Source: Pseudomonadota bacterium
Lineage (GTDB): Bacteria > Pseudomonadota > Alphaproteobacteria > Rhizobiales > Rhizobiaceae
DNA length: 8,095 nt
Direction of reading: 5' to 3'
Assembly (NCBI GenBank): GCA_023387775.1
Contig: JAEWHN010000117.1
Coordinates: forward strand, 1 to 8,095
Shown: piece by piece, positions 1 to 6,167 of the stretch
Numbering within the stretch: position 1 is the first letter of the stretch
Layout of the letters: each line of letters starts with the position of its first letter
The notes under the pieces: model-generated
Seen by the model: only the letters and a program-made list of their open reading frames with translations
What the model was told of the DNA's origin: nothing
Database searches by the model: none
Made by a program: the position numbers and the translations under genes

Positions 1-304
1 CCCTTAAACTGTCCCCAGGGCTGTACTGCCACCGGAAAGTCCAAACGAAAGCACCGCGGGAGCCGGGCGCCAAGTCGCGGCCTCCATAGCCAAAAGCTCG
101 CTGTTTCGCAAGACGCGCAATGGGTTCCGGCGCGCAGCCGCTTCGTTAAGCCGCGATGCCGTCATGTCTGTGGTTCGCAATTCGACCCGCCCGACAGCCC
201 TGCGCCCCCTCCCCTCGACCAGGAGGGAGACGTCCGCCGACGAAATTGCTGCCTTGACATTCGCCGCCTCACCGCCGACTTCCTTGCAACGAAGGAGACG
301 AGCC
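1..304. other. Non-coding stretch upstream of ubiG
   Basis: No convincing gene is seen here. A minus-strand frame ending at base 4 is antisense to the start of ubiG, is rich in A/R/S and matches nothing I recognise. A plus-strand frame from 164 is only an upstream extension of the ubiG frame. In rhizobia the aspartate kinase gene lysC often lies next to ubiG, so a divergent lysC may begin left of the window, but none of its conserved N-terminus appears. The stretch probably holds the ubiG promoter. A perfect TTGACA at 254-259 is present, without a good -10 element at the right distance. Confidence 0.55.
292..297 (+). promoter_or_regulatory. Ribosome binding site of ubiG
   Basis: AAGGAG lies 7 bases before the ATG at 305. 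It is a near-perfect Shine-Dalgarno sequence. It decides the ubiG start against the in-frame upstream ATG at 164, which would add 47 low-complexity residues not found in UbiG proteins. Confidence 0.85.
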
Positions 305-1057
305 ATGCCCGAAGCCACGCGATCGACGATCGACACCGCAGAGGTGGAACGCTTTTCGGCCCTCGCCGCTGAATGGTGGAATCCGAACGGAAAATTCCGC
401 CCGCTGCACAAGTTCAACCCGGTGCGACTGGCCTATGTGCGCGACCAGGTGGCCGCGCGCTTCGGCCGTGATTCGCATCAGGCGCGCCCCTTCGAGGGCC
501 TGCGCATCCTCGACATCGGCTGCGGCGGCGGCCTTCTGTGCGAACCCATGGCGCGCCTTGGCGCCGAGGTCGTCGGCGCCGATGCCTCCGAAACCAACAT
601 CGAAGTGGCCAAGCTGCACGCCGCCGAATCCGGCGTGACCGTTGACTACCGCGCCACCACCGCCGAGGCGCTGGCGGATGCCGGCGAGAAGTTCGACGTG
701 GTGCTCAACATGGAAGTGATCGAGCACGTTTCGGACCCGCAGCTCTACATCACCAAATGCGCCGAACTGGTGAAACCGGATGGCATCATGTTCGTGGCCA
801 CCATCAACCGCACGCTGAAGGCGCTGGGGCTGGCGATCTTCGGGGCGGAGTATGTTCTGCGCTGGCTGCCGCGCGGCACCCACCAATATGCCAAGCTGGT
901 GCGGCCCGAGGAACTGGAGCAGTTCCTGGCCAACGCCGGCATGATGATCACCGACCGGACCGGCGTGGCCTACAACCCGCTTGCCGACCGCTGGCAGCGC
1001 TCCCGGGACATGGACGTCAACTACATGGTGCTGACGGAAAAGCGGCCGGCCGCCTGA
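305..1057 (+). CDS. ubiG: UbiG, ubiquinone biosynthesis O-methyltransferase
   Basis: UbiG carries out both O-methylations of ubiquinone synthesis, on the polyprenyl-dihydroxyphenol and on demethylubiquinol, using S-adenosylmethionine. It works at the inner face of the cytoplasmic membrane. The 250-residue product has the usual family length. Visible landmarks are the N-terminal VERFSALAAEWWNPNGKF block with LHKFNP (14-39), SAM motif I LDIGCGGGLL (69-78), the acidic ribose-binding position in GADAS (91-95), NMEVIEHVSDP (135-145), ATINRTLKAL (165-174) and PRGTHQY (189-195), all typical of UbiG. The ATG at 305 is chosen for its strong ribosome binding site and because the family N-terminus starts here. 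The gene stands alone on the plus strand and converges on a permease gene 11 bases downstream. Identification is firm; only regulation is unknown. Confidence 0.96.
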   Translation: MPEATRSTIDTAEVERFSALAAEWWNPNGKFRPLHKFNPVRLAYVRDQVAARFGRDSHQARPFEGLRILDIGCGGGLLCEPMARLGAEVVGADASETNIEVAKLHAAESGVTVDYRATTAEALADAGEKFDVVLNMEVIEHVSDPQLYITKCAELVKPDGIMFVATINRTLKALGLAIFGAEYVLRWLPRGTHQYAKLVRPEELEQFLANAGMMITDRTGVAYNPLADRWQRSRDMDVNYMVLTEKRPAA

Positions 1058-1063
1058 GCGGCC
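1048..1063. terminator. GC hairpin between convergent ubiG and permease
   Basis: GGCCGC at 1048-1053 and GCGGCC at 1058-1063 form a perfect 6-base-pair stem with a CTGA loop that contains the ubiG stop codon. The left arm is also part of a 12-base palindrome at 1042-1053. There is no U-tract on either side, so this is at best a weak or Rho-assisted terminator serving both convergent genes. The position supports that role; function is inferred. Confidence 0.35.
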
Positions 1064-1068
1064 CCCGC

Positions 1069-1965
1069 CTACGCTTCGGAGGTGCGCATCTGCGCCTTGG
1101 TCGTCATGACCAGCCCGATGGAAATCAGCACCGCGCCCAGCCAGGTTTCCAGCCGGTAGCTTTCGCCAAGGAAGAGCATGCCGGAAATCAGGCCGATTGC
1201 GGCGGCGACATAGCCGATCTGGCTGAGATATACCGGCCCGCCCACCGCCTGCAGGCGGAAGAACACGGCAAACATCGCCGACGAGACGATCACCTGCGCC
1301 GCAACCAGCCAAGGCACCTCGGCTAGTGGGCCGAAAGGCAGCCCCCCGGCGCTGGACGCAGCCGCCACCAGAAGCATCACCGCAGCCGCAAGATGGCTTC
1401 CGGCGGCGAGCTGGATCGGGCCGCTGCCCTCGGGCCAGTCGACCGTGCGGTAGACATTGCCCACTGCCAGGCTGACCGGGATGAGCAAACCAGCCACCAC
1501 CCAGATCAACTCGGCCGGCTGGTTCGCCTCTCCGCGGGTCAAAGCCACGATCAGCGCGCCGATGAAGCCGACACCGATGCCGGCCACGCCGAGCACGCTC
1601 GGCCGGCGCAGTTTCAGCATCAAGGAAAAGGCCAGCGTGAACAGCGGCGACATCGTGAACATGATGCCGGTGAAGCCGACGCCCAGATGCGGGATGGAGG
1701 CAAAAAGCAGTAGGTTCGGAATGGCGTAGGACACCGCCGCCACGATGAAGAAATAGCGCAGCATGCGCCGGTCGAGACCAAGGCGCCCACCATTCATCAG
1801 CAGCGCCAGCAACAGCACCGAGCCCGCGCCGAACGAAATCACGAAGGCCCAGATCGCGGGTGGGACGCCGGCCGCCGCAGCGATCTTGCCGAATGGCAAG
1901 GTGATCCCCAGCAGCAGGCCGTTGATCAGCAACAGACCGATGGCCGAGTTCCACAGAGCCTTCAT
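1069..1965 (-). CDS. DMT-superfamily permease with two EamA domains
   Basis: This is a 298-residue inner-membrane protein of the drug/metabolite transporter superfamily (EamA family), which usually exports small metabolites or amino acids. The substrate cannot be read from the sequence. Ten hydrophobic segments can be placed at about 7-24, 36-57, 70-90, 97-117, 124-143, 154-174, 186-206, 219-239, 246-267 and 273-289. These form two repeated EamA halves (about 7-142 and 153-290). The second half keeps the typical GLISGMLFLGE turn (258-268). The ATG at 1965 has AAGGA at 1972-1976, six bases upstream. It is last in the minus-strand series, 109 bases after the HExxH gene, and ends head-on against ubiG. 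An own promoter in the 109-base gap is possible but none is clear. Confidence 0.88.
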   Translation of the reverse strand: MKALWNSAIGLLLINGLLLGITLPFGKIAAAAGVPPAIWAFVISFGAGSVLLLALLMNGGRLGLDRRMLRYFFIVAAVSYAIPNLLLFASIPHLGVGFTGIMFTMSPLFTLAFSLMLKLRRPSVLGVAGIGVGFIGALIVALTRGEANQPAELIWVVAGLLIPVSLAVGNVYRTVDWPEGSGPIQLAAGSHLAAAVMLLVAAASSAGGLPFGPLAEVPWLVAAQVIVSSAMFAVFFRLQAVGGPVYLSQIGYVAAAIGLISGMLFLGESYRLETWLGAVLISIGLVMTTKAQMRTSEA

Positions 1966-2074
1966 CGCGCGTCCTTAATTGATTTCAGCGCGATCTGACC
2001 GGAAAACCGACAAAGACGAATGCGCCAGCAGGGCCCCAAAATGAGGGACAACAGCGGCAAAGGAAACACGATTG

Positions 2075-2671
2075 CTACCGATTTCGATTGCGCCGCGCCC
2101 GGCGCCGGTTGCGCCAACTCACGAATGCGAGAAAAGAACGCACGAACCACGGTGGAGCTCCAAGCTGAAGCAGCGCATCTCGTGACCCGGCCAAGTTACG
2201 GGCATACATCGCTTCATTGCTCAGATCAGGGAGTGCAACGAGCATGGAGACGGCTCGTTCATGGGCTCGCGTTCCGGCCGGCAATCGGGCGGCGAATGCA
2301 ACTTCACGACGAAGACAGACCTCCTCGACACGAGCTCTCAAGCTTTCGCCATAACCGATGCCGCAGCGAAGCAAGCGCGCATGCGTGGCTTCGTGAACGA
2401 TCGTAACCGCGATCAGCTCGGAAGTAGTCGCCTCGTGGAGAACGAAGCGCCAATCGAGATCGCAAGTTCGGGTCGAAGCTACGAACTGCGCCACGTGACC
2501 GGAGGCCGGTCTGACCCAAATACGAGCTACGTCGCGGGTGATGCGGTCGTAGCGAATCCGGTCGCAGTGCTTGATTAGAGAAAGACCTTCAAGAACCCTC
2601 TCAATTTCGGCTTCCGAACCGATTACGAGTATCCCATCGACGATCCGGGGATTATTCGATTTCAGCCACAC
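2075..2671 (-). CDS. Uncharacterised protein with HExxH motif, possible zinc metallopeptidase
   Basis: I do not recognise a named family. The 198-residue product contains IVHEATHARL (91-100), an HExxH zinc-peptidase signature with H93, E94 and H97. It is followed by RVEEVCLRRE (114-123), where E116, E117 or E123 could be the third zinc ligand, as in gluzincin-type enzymes. The rest begins with NNPRIVDGILVIGSEAEI (6-23). It has no signal peptide. A hydrophobic patch (about 170-186, APPWFVRSFLAFVSW) is followed by an arginine-rich tail (188-198), which may let the C-terminus touch membrane or nucleic acid. The start is a GTG without a clear ribosome binding site and is uncertain; the frame stays open further upstream. 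Hand counts give about 47-63% GC for individual 60-base lines, against about 68% for a line counted in ubiG, which suggests separate acquisition. It follows DUF1178 by 56 bases on the same strand. Confidence 0.75.
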   Translation of the reverse strand: MWLKSNNPRIVDGILVIGSEAEIERVLEGLSLIKHCDRIRYDRITRDVARIWVRPASGHVAQFVASTRTCDLDWRFVLHEATTSELIAVTIVHEATHARLLRCGIGYGESLRARVEEVCLRREVAFAARLPAGTRAHERAVSMLVALPDLSNEAMYARNLAGSRDALLQLGAPPWFVRSFLAFVSWRNRRRARRNRNR

Positions 2672-2727
2672 CCATTCGAAGGCCCGGAAGAGTACCCCAG
2701 GCCGTGACTGCGGTGCAGCAGCCCGCC

Positions 2728-3153
2728 TCAGTTCCTATCCTCTGGAAACACTGGGACCGGCATGAAATCCACGCCGTCGTCAGCCAGGCTCTTGGCCTCG
2801 TCCAGCGTGGCTTCGCCGTAGATCCCGCGCGCCTCCGTCTCGCCGAAGTGGATCTTGCGCGCCTCGTCCGCGAATTTGTCGCCGACATAGTCGGCGTTCT
2901 CGCGGATCTTTTCCGATAGCGCCTTGAGCTGCGCCAGCGCCTCGCGCTGCTGCGCGCTCATGGCCAGCGCGATCTTCTCCTGCTTGCGGCTGGTGGAGAC
3001 GGCCGGCGCCATCAGCGCCTTTTCCACCTCGTGCGAGCCGCATATCGGGCAGCTCACAAGCTTGCGCTTCTTCTGCGCCTGGAAGTCGTCATTGCTGCGG
3101 AACCACCCTTCGAACTCGTGGGCGCTCTCGCAGGTAAGCGAAAAGGTGATCAA
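2728..3153 (-). CDS. DUF1178 family protein with zinc-ribbon-like cysteines
   Basis: This 141-residue cytoplasmic protein belongs to DUF1178, a proteobacterial family with no known function. Typical features are the N-terminus MITFSLTCESAHEFEGWF (1-18), CPICGSHEVEKALMAP (35-50), and the C-terminal RKIHFGETEARGIYGEAT (99-116). C8, H12, C35 and C38 could bind a metal as a small zinc ribbon; this is inferred from spacing. The start is TTG, chosen because the family begins at this point and because GGGGAG lies seven bases upstream. The next methionine (48) would remove the conserved N-terminus. The start overlaps the stop codon of the preceding hydrolase gene as TTGA, so translation is probably coupled. 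The family commonly sits beside the nitrilase-like gene, as here; that is from memory, not a search. Confidence 0.9.
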   Translation of the reverse strand: MITFSLTCESAHEFEGWFRSNDDFQAQKKRKLVSCPICGSHEVEKALMAPAVSTSRKQEKIALAMSAQQREALAQLKALSEKIRENADYVGDKFADEARKIHFGETEARGIYGEATLDEAKSLADDGVDFMPVPVFPEDRN

Positions 3154-4019
3154 GAGGCTGCTCCCCGCAGCGGTTCTCCCTCGCTCGCCGCCACCGCACT
3201 GACGGAGAACTCGCGTGCATTCTTCAGGTTGGGGATCTTGCCGCGCGCGGCGGCCGAAAGCGACGTGTCGATCTCGGCCACGATCACGCCGGGCTCGTCG
3301 TGGTCGGCCTCGGCCAGAACCCTGCCCCAGGGATCGACGATGATCGAGTGGCCATAGGTCTCGCGGCCGTCCTCATGCTTGCCGCCCTGGGCGGCGCAGA
3401 TCATGAAGGCGCCGTTTTCGATGGCGCGGGCGCGCTGCAGCACATGCCAGTGCGCCTCGCCGGTCTGGCGCGTGAAGGCAGCCGGGGCCGACAGCACATT
3501 GGCACCGGCAAGCGCCCCGGCACGGAAGAGTTGCGGGAAGCGCACGTCGTAGCAGATGCCAAAGGCAAGCCTTGCACAGGGCAGGTCGGCCACCACTGCT
3601 TGCGTGCCCGGCTCATAGGCCGAGGATTCGCGCCAGCTCACGCCATTGTCGAGATCGACGTCGAACATGTGGATCTTGTCGTAGGTGGCGATTGTCTTGC
3701 CCTCGGGCGAAAGCAGCAGCGCGCGGTTGGCGAGCTTGCCGTCCTCGCGCACGATCGCTGTGGACCCGACATGGACATAGATGCCGAACTCTCGCGCAAG
3801 CGATGCGGCGGTCGCGGCGATCAGGTCCTTGTCCTGGGTGGTGAAGGCCGCCTGCCTTGCCTCGGCATCGCGCACCATGGCGCCGGTCATTTCCGGCGAC
3901 TGCACATAGGTCGCGCCCTTGCTGGCCGCCTCGCGAACCAGCGCATCGAAGGCCTCGGCGTTCTTTCGCGGGTCGGTGCCCGTCCGCATCTGGATGGCGG
4001 CGGCTTTGAACTTGCTCAT
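3150..4019 (-). CDS. Carbon-nitrogen hydrolase, Nit1/YbeM-like (nitrilase superfamily)
   Basis: This 289-residue cytoplasmic amidase of the nitrilase superfamily carries the complete Glu-Lys-Cys catalytic triad: E43 in QSPEMTG, K115 in YDKIHMFDVDL and C156 in FGICYDVRFPQLFR. Other family marks are AHWHVLQRARAIENGAFM (189-206) and AAQGGKH...YGHSIIVDPWG (209-232). The last block resembles NIT1 (AAQ, H, YGHS, VDPWG), the deaminated glutathione amidase, more than NIT2 omega-amidase. This rests on remembered sequences, and either substrate class remains possible. The ATG at 4019 has GAGGAG (4026-4031) in front; a longer frame from 4112 would add 31 non-homologous residues over grxC. The ribosome binding site overlaps the grxC stop, 10 bases away, and the 3' end overlaps DUF1178, so the three genes form one operon. 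Confidence 0.93.
   Translation of the reverse strand: MSKFKAAAIQMRTGTDPRKNAEAFDALVREAASKGATYVQSPEMTGAMVRDAEARQAAFTTQDKDLIAATAASLAREFGIYVHVGSTAIVREDGKLANRALLLSPEGKTIATYDKIHMFDVDLDNGVSWRESSAYEPGTQAVVADLPCARLAFGICYDVRFPQLFRAGALAGANVLSAPAAFTRQTGEAHWHVLQRARAIENGAFMICAAQGGKHEDGRETYGHSIIVDPWGRVLAEADHDEPGVIVAEIDTSLSAAARGKIPNLKNAREFSVSAVAASEGEPLRGAAS
3161..3166 (-). promoter_or_regulatory. Ribosome binding site supporting the TTG start of the DUF1178 gene
   Basis: On the minus strand GGGGAG lies inside the end of the hydrolase gene, seven bases before the TTG at 3153. It decides the start of the DUF1178 gene. Together with the 4-base TTGA overlap it suggests re-initiation by ribosomes finishing the hydrolase. 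Confidence 0.6.
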
Positions 4020-4029
4020 GATAATCTCC

Positions 4030-4299
4030 TCAGCCGAGCGTTCCGGTAGCGAGCAGTCCGTCAAGCCGGCCCTGCGCGTCCAGATCATGCAGATCGTCGC
4101 AGCCGCCGACATGCACGCTGCCGACGAAAATCTGCGGGAAGGTGAAGCGCCCCGCGCGCTCGATCATCTCCTGCCGCAGTTCCGGCGCGGAGGTGGCGTC
4201 GCGCTCTTCATAGGCGATACCCTTCTTTTCGAGCAGCCGCTTGGCGGCGCTGCAGTAGCCGCACAAGGCACGGGTATAGATCGTTACATCGACCATCAT
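4030..4299 (-). CDS. grxC: Glutaredoxin 3 (GrxC type) with CGYC active site
   Basis: This 89-residue dithiol glutaredoxin reduces disulfides and protein-glutathione adducts with electrons from glutathione in the cytoplasm. The thioredoxin fold is recognisable: VTIYTRALCGYCSAAKRLL (5-23), with active-site cysteines C13 and C16, the cis-proline segment TFPQIFVG (53-60) and the glutathione-binding GGCDDL (65-70). The extra cysteine C67 after the double glycine is also present in E. coli Grx3. The active site is CGYC rather than the common CPYC. Two ATG codons stand in tandem (4299 and 4296). GGGA lies about seven bases before the first, and a TTG at 4302 is less likely. It heads the compact unit with the hydrolase and DUF1178, 129 bases downstream of comF. 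Confidence 0.95.
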   Translation of the reverse strand: MMVDVTIYTRALCGYCSAAKRLLEKKGIAYEERDATSAPELRQEMIERAGRFTFPQIFVGSVHVGGCDDLHDLDAQGRLDGLLATGTLG

Positions 4300-4428
4300 C
4301 AATGTTCCCAGCGCAACCTGTCCTGTCCGAGAGACCCTCCAACCGAACGAAAATGCGCAAACAAAATCAATCTGCCGGAGCCCGGTCTACCCTCGATGGG
4401 TGCTGTCCCTGCGCCGGCTATCATCCGC
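4300..4428 (-). promoter_or_regulatory. comF-grxC intergenic region, probable site of a grxC operon promoter
   Basis: These 129 bases separate comF from the tightly packed grxC operon on the same strand and are more AT-rich than their surroundings near 4340-4375. A TATATAA sequence on the minus strand overlaps the comF stop codon (about 4430-4436) and resembles a -10 box. No matching -35 element is visible at 16-18 bases. A promoter here is inferred from the spacing; exact elements cannot be assigned, and no terminator hairpin with a T-tract is seen. Confidence 0.25.
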
Positions 4429-5202
4429 TTATATAGTCTCTGCCTCGTCGGGCCGGAAGTCCCCCGGCAGGACACGCGCGAAGGTCAGCACATCGACGGC
4501 ACTGGCGCCACCTTTTTTCAGCGCCCTTGCCACGGCGCCGACGGTTGCCCCGGTGGTGTAGACGTCGTCCACCACCAGCACCCGCCTGCCACGCACCTCG
4601 ACGTCGCGCTCCGGCGGCACGCGGAAAGCGGCGCGCACATTGGCCTCGCGCTCGTTGCGCCGAAGCCCGACCTGCTGGCGCGTGACCTTTGCCCGCGAGA
4701 GCGCCAGCGGTTCGAATGGCAGCCCGGTCAATTCGGCCACCACACGGCCAAGCTCGGCCGACTGGTTGAAGCGGCGTTGCAGGAAGCGCCGCCAATGCAG
4801 CGGCACCGGCACCACCACATCTGCATCGGCAACGAGTTCGGCGCCGGCGCGCAGCATCCAGCGCGCCATCCAAGGCGCCAGATGCGTGCGGTCGGAGTAT
4901 TTGAGGCCCTGCGCCATCTGCCGTGCGACGCCGGTGTAGGAAACCGCCGCGCGCGCCCGCTCAAACGGCGGCGGGTTGGCGATGGCCTCGGCAGACAGGA
5001 AACCAGCCCCCATATCATGGGTGAAGGGCGTGCCCATCACTTCGCACCAGGGCTTTTCCAGGAAGCGCAGCTGCGGCCAGCATTGCGCGCAAAGCGAGCC
5101 GGGTTGCGAGACGTGGCGGCGGCAGCCGGCGCAGACCGGTGGAAACAGCACGCGCGCCGGCCAATCCAGCGCGGCAAGGGCAAGGCTCTTGAATTGCGGC
5201 AT
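4429..5202 (-). CDS. comF: ComF family protein (phosphoribosyltransferase fold)
   Basis: ComF proteins couple an N-terminal zinc ribbon to a phosphoribosyltransferase domain. They are needed for DNA uptake in naturally competent bacteria, but their role in rhizobia is not established. From the ATG at 5202 the product is 257 residues. LFPPVCAGC and LCAQC supply four cysteines (C24, C27, C38, C41). The RRFNQSAELGR block (143-153) and RQQVGLRRNEREANVRAAF (175-193) are ComF signatures. VLVVDDVYTTGAT (208-220) is the phosphoribosyl-pyrophosphate binding motif with its acidic pair. A GTG at 5256 would add 18 residues. Neither start has a good ribosome binding site; I prefer the ATG because the distance to the zinc ribbon then fits the family. 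It is divergent from the methyltransferase-like gene and upstream of grxC on the same strand. Confidence 0.92.
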   Translation of the reverse strand: MPQFKSLALAALDWPARVLFPPVCAGCRRHVSQPGSLCAQCWPQLRFLEKPWCEVMGTPFTHDMGAGFLSAEAIANPPPFERARAAVSYTGVARQMAQGLKYSDRTHLAPWMARWMLRAGAELVADADVVVPVPLHWRRFLQRRFNQSAELGRVVAELTGLPFEPLALSRAKVTRQQVGLRRNEREANVRAAFRVPPERDVEVRGRRVLVVDDVYTTGATVGAVARALKKGGASAVDVLTFARVLPGDFRPDEAETI

Positions 5203-5276
5203 CGGATCGGCCACGAGGTTCAGGCTGCTGCGCGACCATAGGCCGGGCGCAGCCACAACATCAAGGATATCGGCAC

Positions 5277-6149
5277 TTGCAGCCCCTGTTCGACACCAAG
5301 CTCCTCATCGCCCGCAAGCGGCGCGCATTGGCGCAGCCCCTTTCCGGCGCCGATTTTCTTCTGGCCCGCGCCGCCGAGGAACTCTCCGACCGCCTGGCGA
5401 CGGTGGAACGCCGGTTCGAAAATGCGGTCGCGGCCTTTTGCGTCAGCCCGGCAGCGCGCGATGCAGTACTTGCCAGCGGCAAGGCCGCGACGGTGCAGCG
5501 CATCGAGGCCGACGAGGCTTTCCTCAACGGCGATCCAGGGCTGGTGGCCATGCCCGAAACGCTGCCGCTGGAACCTGAGAGCGTCGATCTCGTCGTGTCC
5601 CTCCTGGCGCTGCAGGAAGTGAACGATATTCCCGGCATGCTTATCCAGGCGCGCCGTGCGCTCAAACCTGACGGGCTGTTCCTGGCGGCCATGGCGGGCG
5701 CCGACACACTAGCAGAGTTGCGCGAAAGCCTGCTGGCGGCCGAAAGCGAGCTTCTTGGCGGGGTCAGCCCACGCGTCAGCCCCTTCGCCGACGTGCGCGA
5801 TGCCGGCGCTCTCCTGCAGCGCGCGGGCTTTGCGTTGCCTGTGGCCGACATCGACACGGTGACTGTGCGCTATGACCATATGTTCGCATTGATCCGGGAT
5901 CTGCGCGCCATGGGCGAAGCCAACGCCCTCCTCGCCCGTTCGCGCCGGCCGGCGACGCGTGCCCTGTTTGCCCGTGCGGCCGAAATCTATGCCGAACGCT
6001 TTTCCGACTCGGACGGACGGATCCGCGCGACCTTCTCGTTCATCTGGCTGTCGGGATGGGCTCCGGACGCCTCGCAGCAGAAGCCGCTCAAGCCCGGCTC
6101 GGCCCAGGTTTCACTGGCAAAGATACTTGGCGAAGCGAAGGAGGATTGA
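5277..6149 (+). CDS. SAM-methyltransferase-like protein, NDUFAF5/BioC-like group
   Basis: This 290-residue protein belongs to the alphaproteobacterial relatives of mitochondrial NDUFAF5, a complex I assembly factor reported to hydroxylate an arginine of NDUFS7. Many such proteins are annotated simply as methyltransferases. The class I fold is seen in SVDLVVSLLALQEVNDIPG (102-120) and RRALKPDGLFLAAM (126-139), followed by the characteristic C-terminal part with GVSPRVSPFADVRDAGALLQRAGF (162-185), RDLRAMGEAN (207-216) and SGWAPDASQQKPLKPGSA (259-276). The usual glycine-rich SAM loop is not recognisable near residues 48-58. The start is TTG at 5277, with AAGGA (5263-5267) nine bases upstream, and it fits the family N-terminus. 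It diverges from comF and converges on the pilin gene 15 bases downstream. A complex I link is inference from homology only. Confidence 0.85.
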   Translation: MQPLFDTKLLIARKRRALAQPLSGADFLLARAAEELSDRLATVERRFENAVAAFCVSPAARDAVLASGKAATVQRIEADEAFLNGDPGLVAMPETLPLEPESVDLVVSLLALQEVNDIPGMLIQARRALKPDGLFLAAMAGADTLAELRESLLAAESELLGGVSPRVSPFADVRDAGALLQRAGFALPVADIDTVTVRYDHMFALIRDLRAMGEANALLARSRRPATRALFARAAEIYAERFSDSDGRIRATFSFIWLSGWAPDASQQKPLKPGSAQVSLAKILGEAKED

Positions 6150-6167
6150 GGCCGGCAACTTGCCTCA
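6147..6167. terminator. Inverted repeat spanning both stop codons of convergent genes
   Basis: TGAGGC at 6147-6152 and GCCTCA at 6162-6167 form a perfect 6-base inverted repeat with a 9-base loop. Each arm contains the TGA stop of one of the two convergent genes (methyltransferase-like and pilin). No run of U follows on either strand, so any terminator role is weak and inferred. Confidence 0.3.

Noticed and set aside
254..282. TTGACA at 254-259 as a sigma-70 promoter for ubiG
   Set aside because: The -35 match is perfect, but no acceptable -10 element lies 16-18 bases downstream. The predicted start would also leave almost no leader before the ribosome binding site.
164..304. 47-residue N-terminal extension of UbiG
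   Set aside because: The extension is arginine- and threonine-rich without homology to UbiG, and AAGGAG precedes the internal ATG at 305.
4..417. Minus-strand frame as the 5' part of a divergent gene such as lysC
   Set aside because: It overlaps ubiG, ends at base 4 rather than running off the edge, and shows no aspartate kinase N-terminal motif.
269..1954. 561-residue minus-strand open frame
   Set aside because: It runs antisense to ubiG and out of frame through the permease gene. It has no recognisable domain and is rich in G, R and H.
4020..4112. 31-residue N-terminal extension of the carbon-nitrogen hydrolase
   Set aside because: It overlaps grxC in another frame, is not of nitrilase type, and the ATG at 4019 has its own strong ribosome binding site.
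3919..5241. 440-residue plus-strand open frame
   Set aside because: It is antisense to comF, grxC and part of the hydrolase gene, all of which are firmly identified. It has no domain signature.
5203..5256. GTG at 5256 as the comF start
   Set aside because: It would add 18 residues beyond the usual distance to the zinc ribbon and leave only 20 bases to the divergent TTG start. Without a ribosome binding site for either choice, it remains an alternative.
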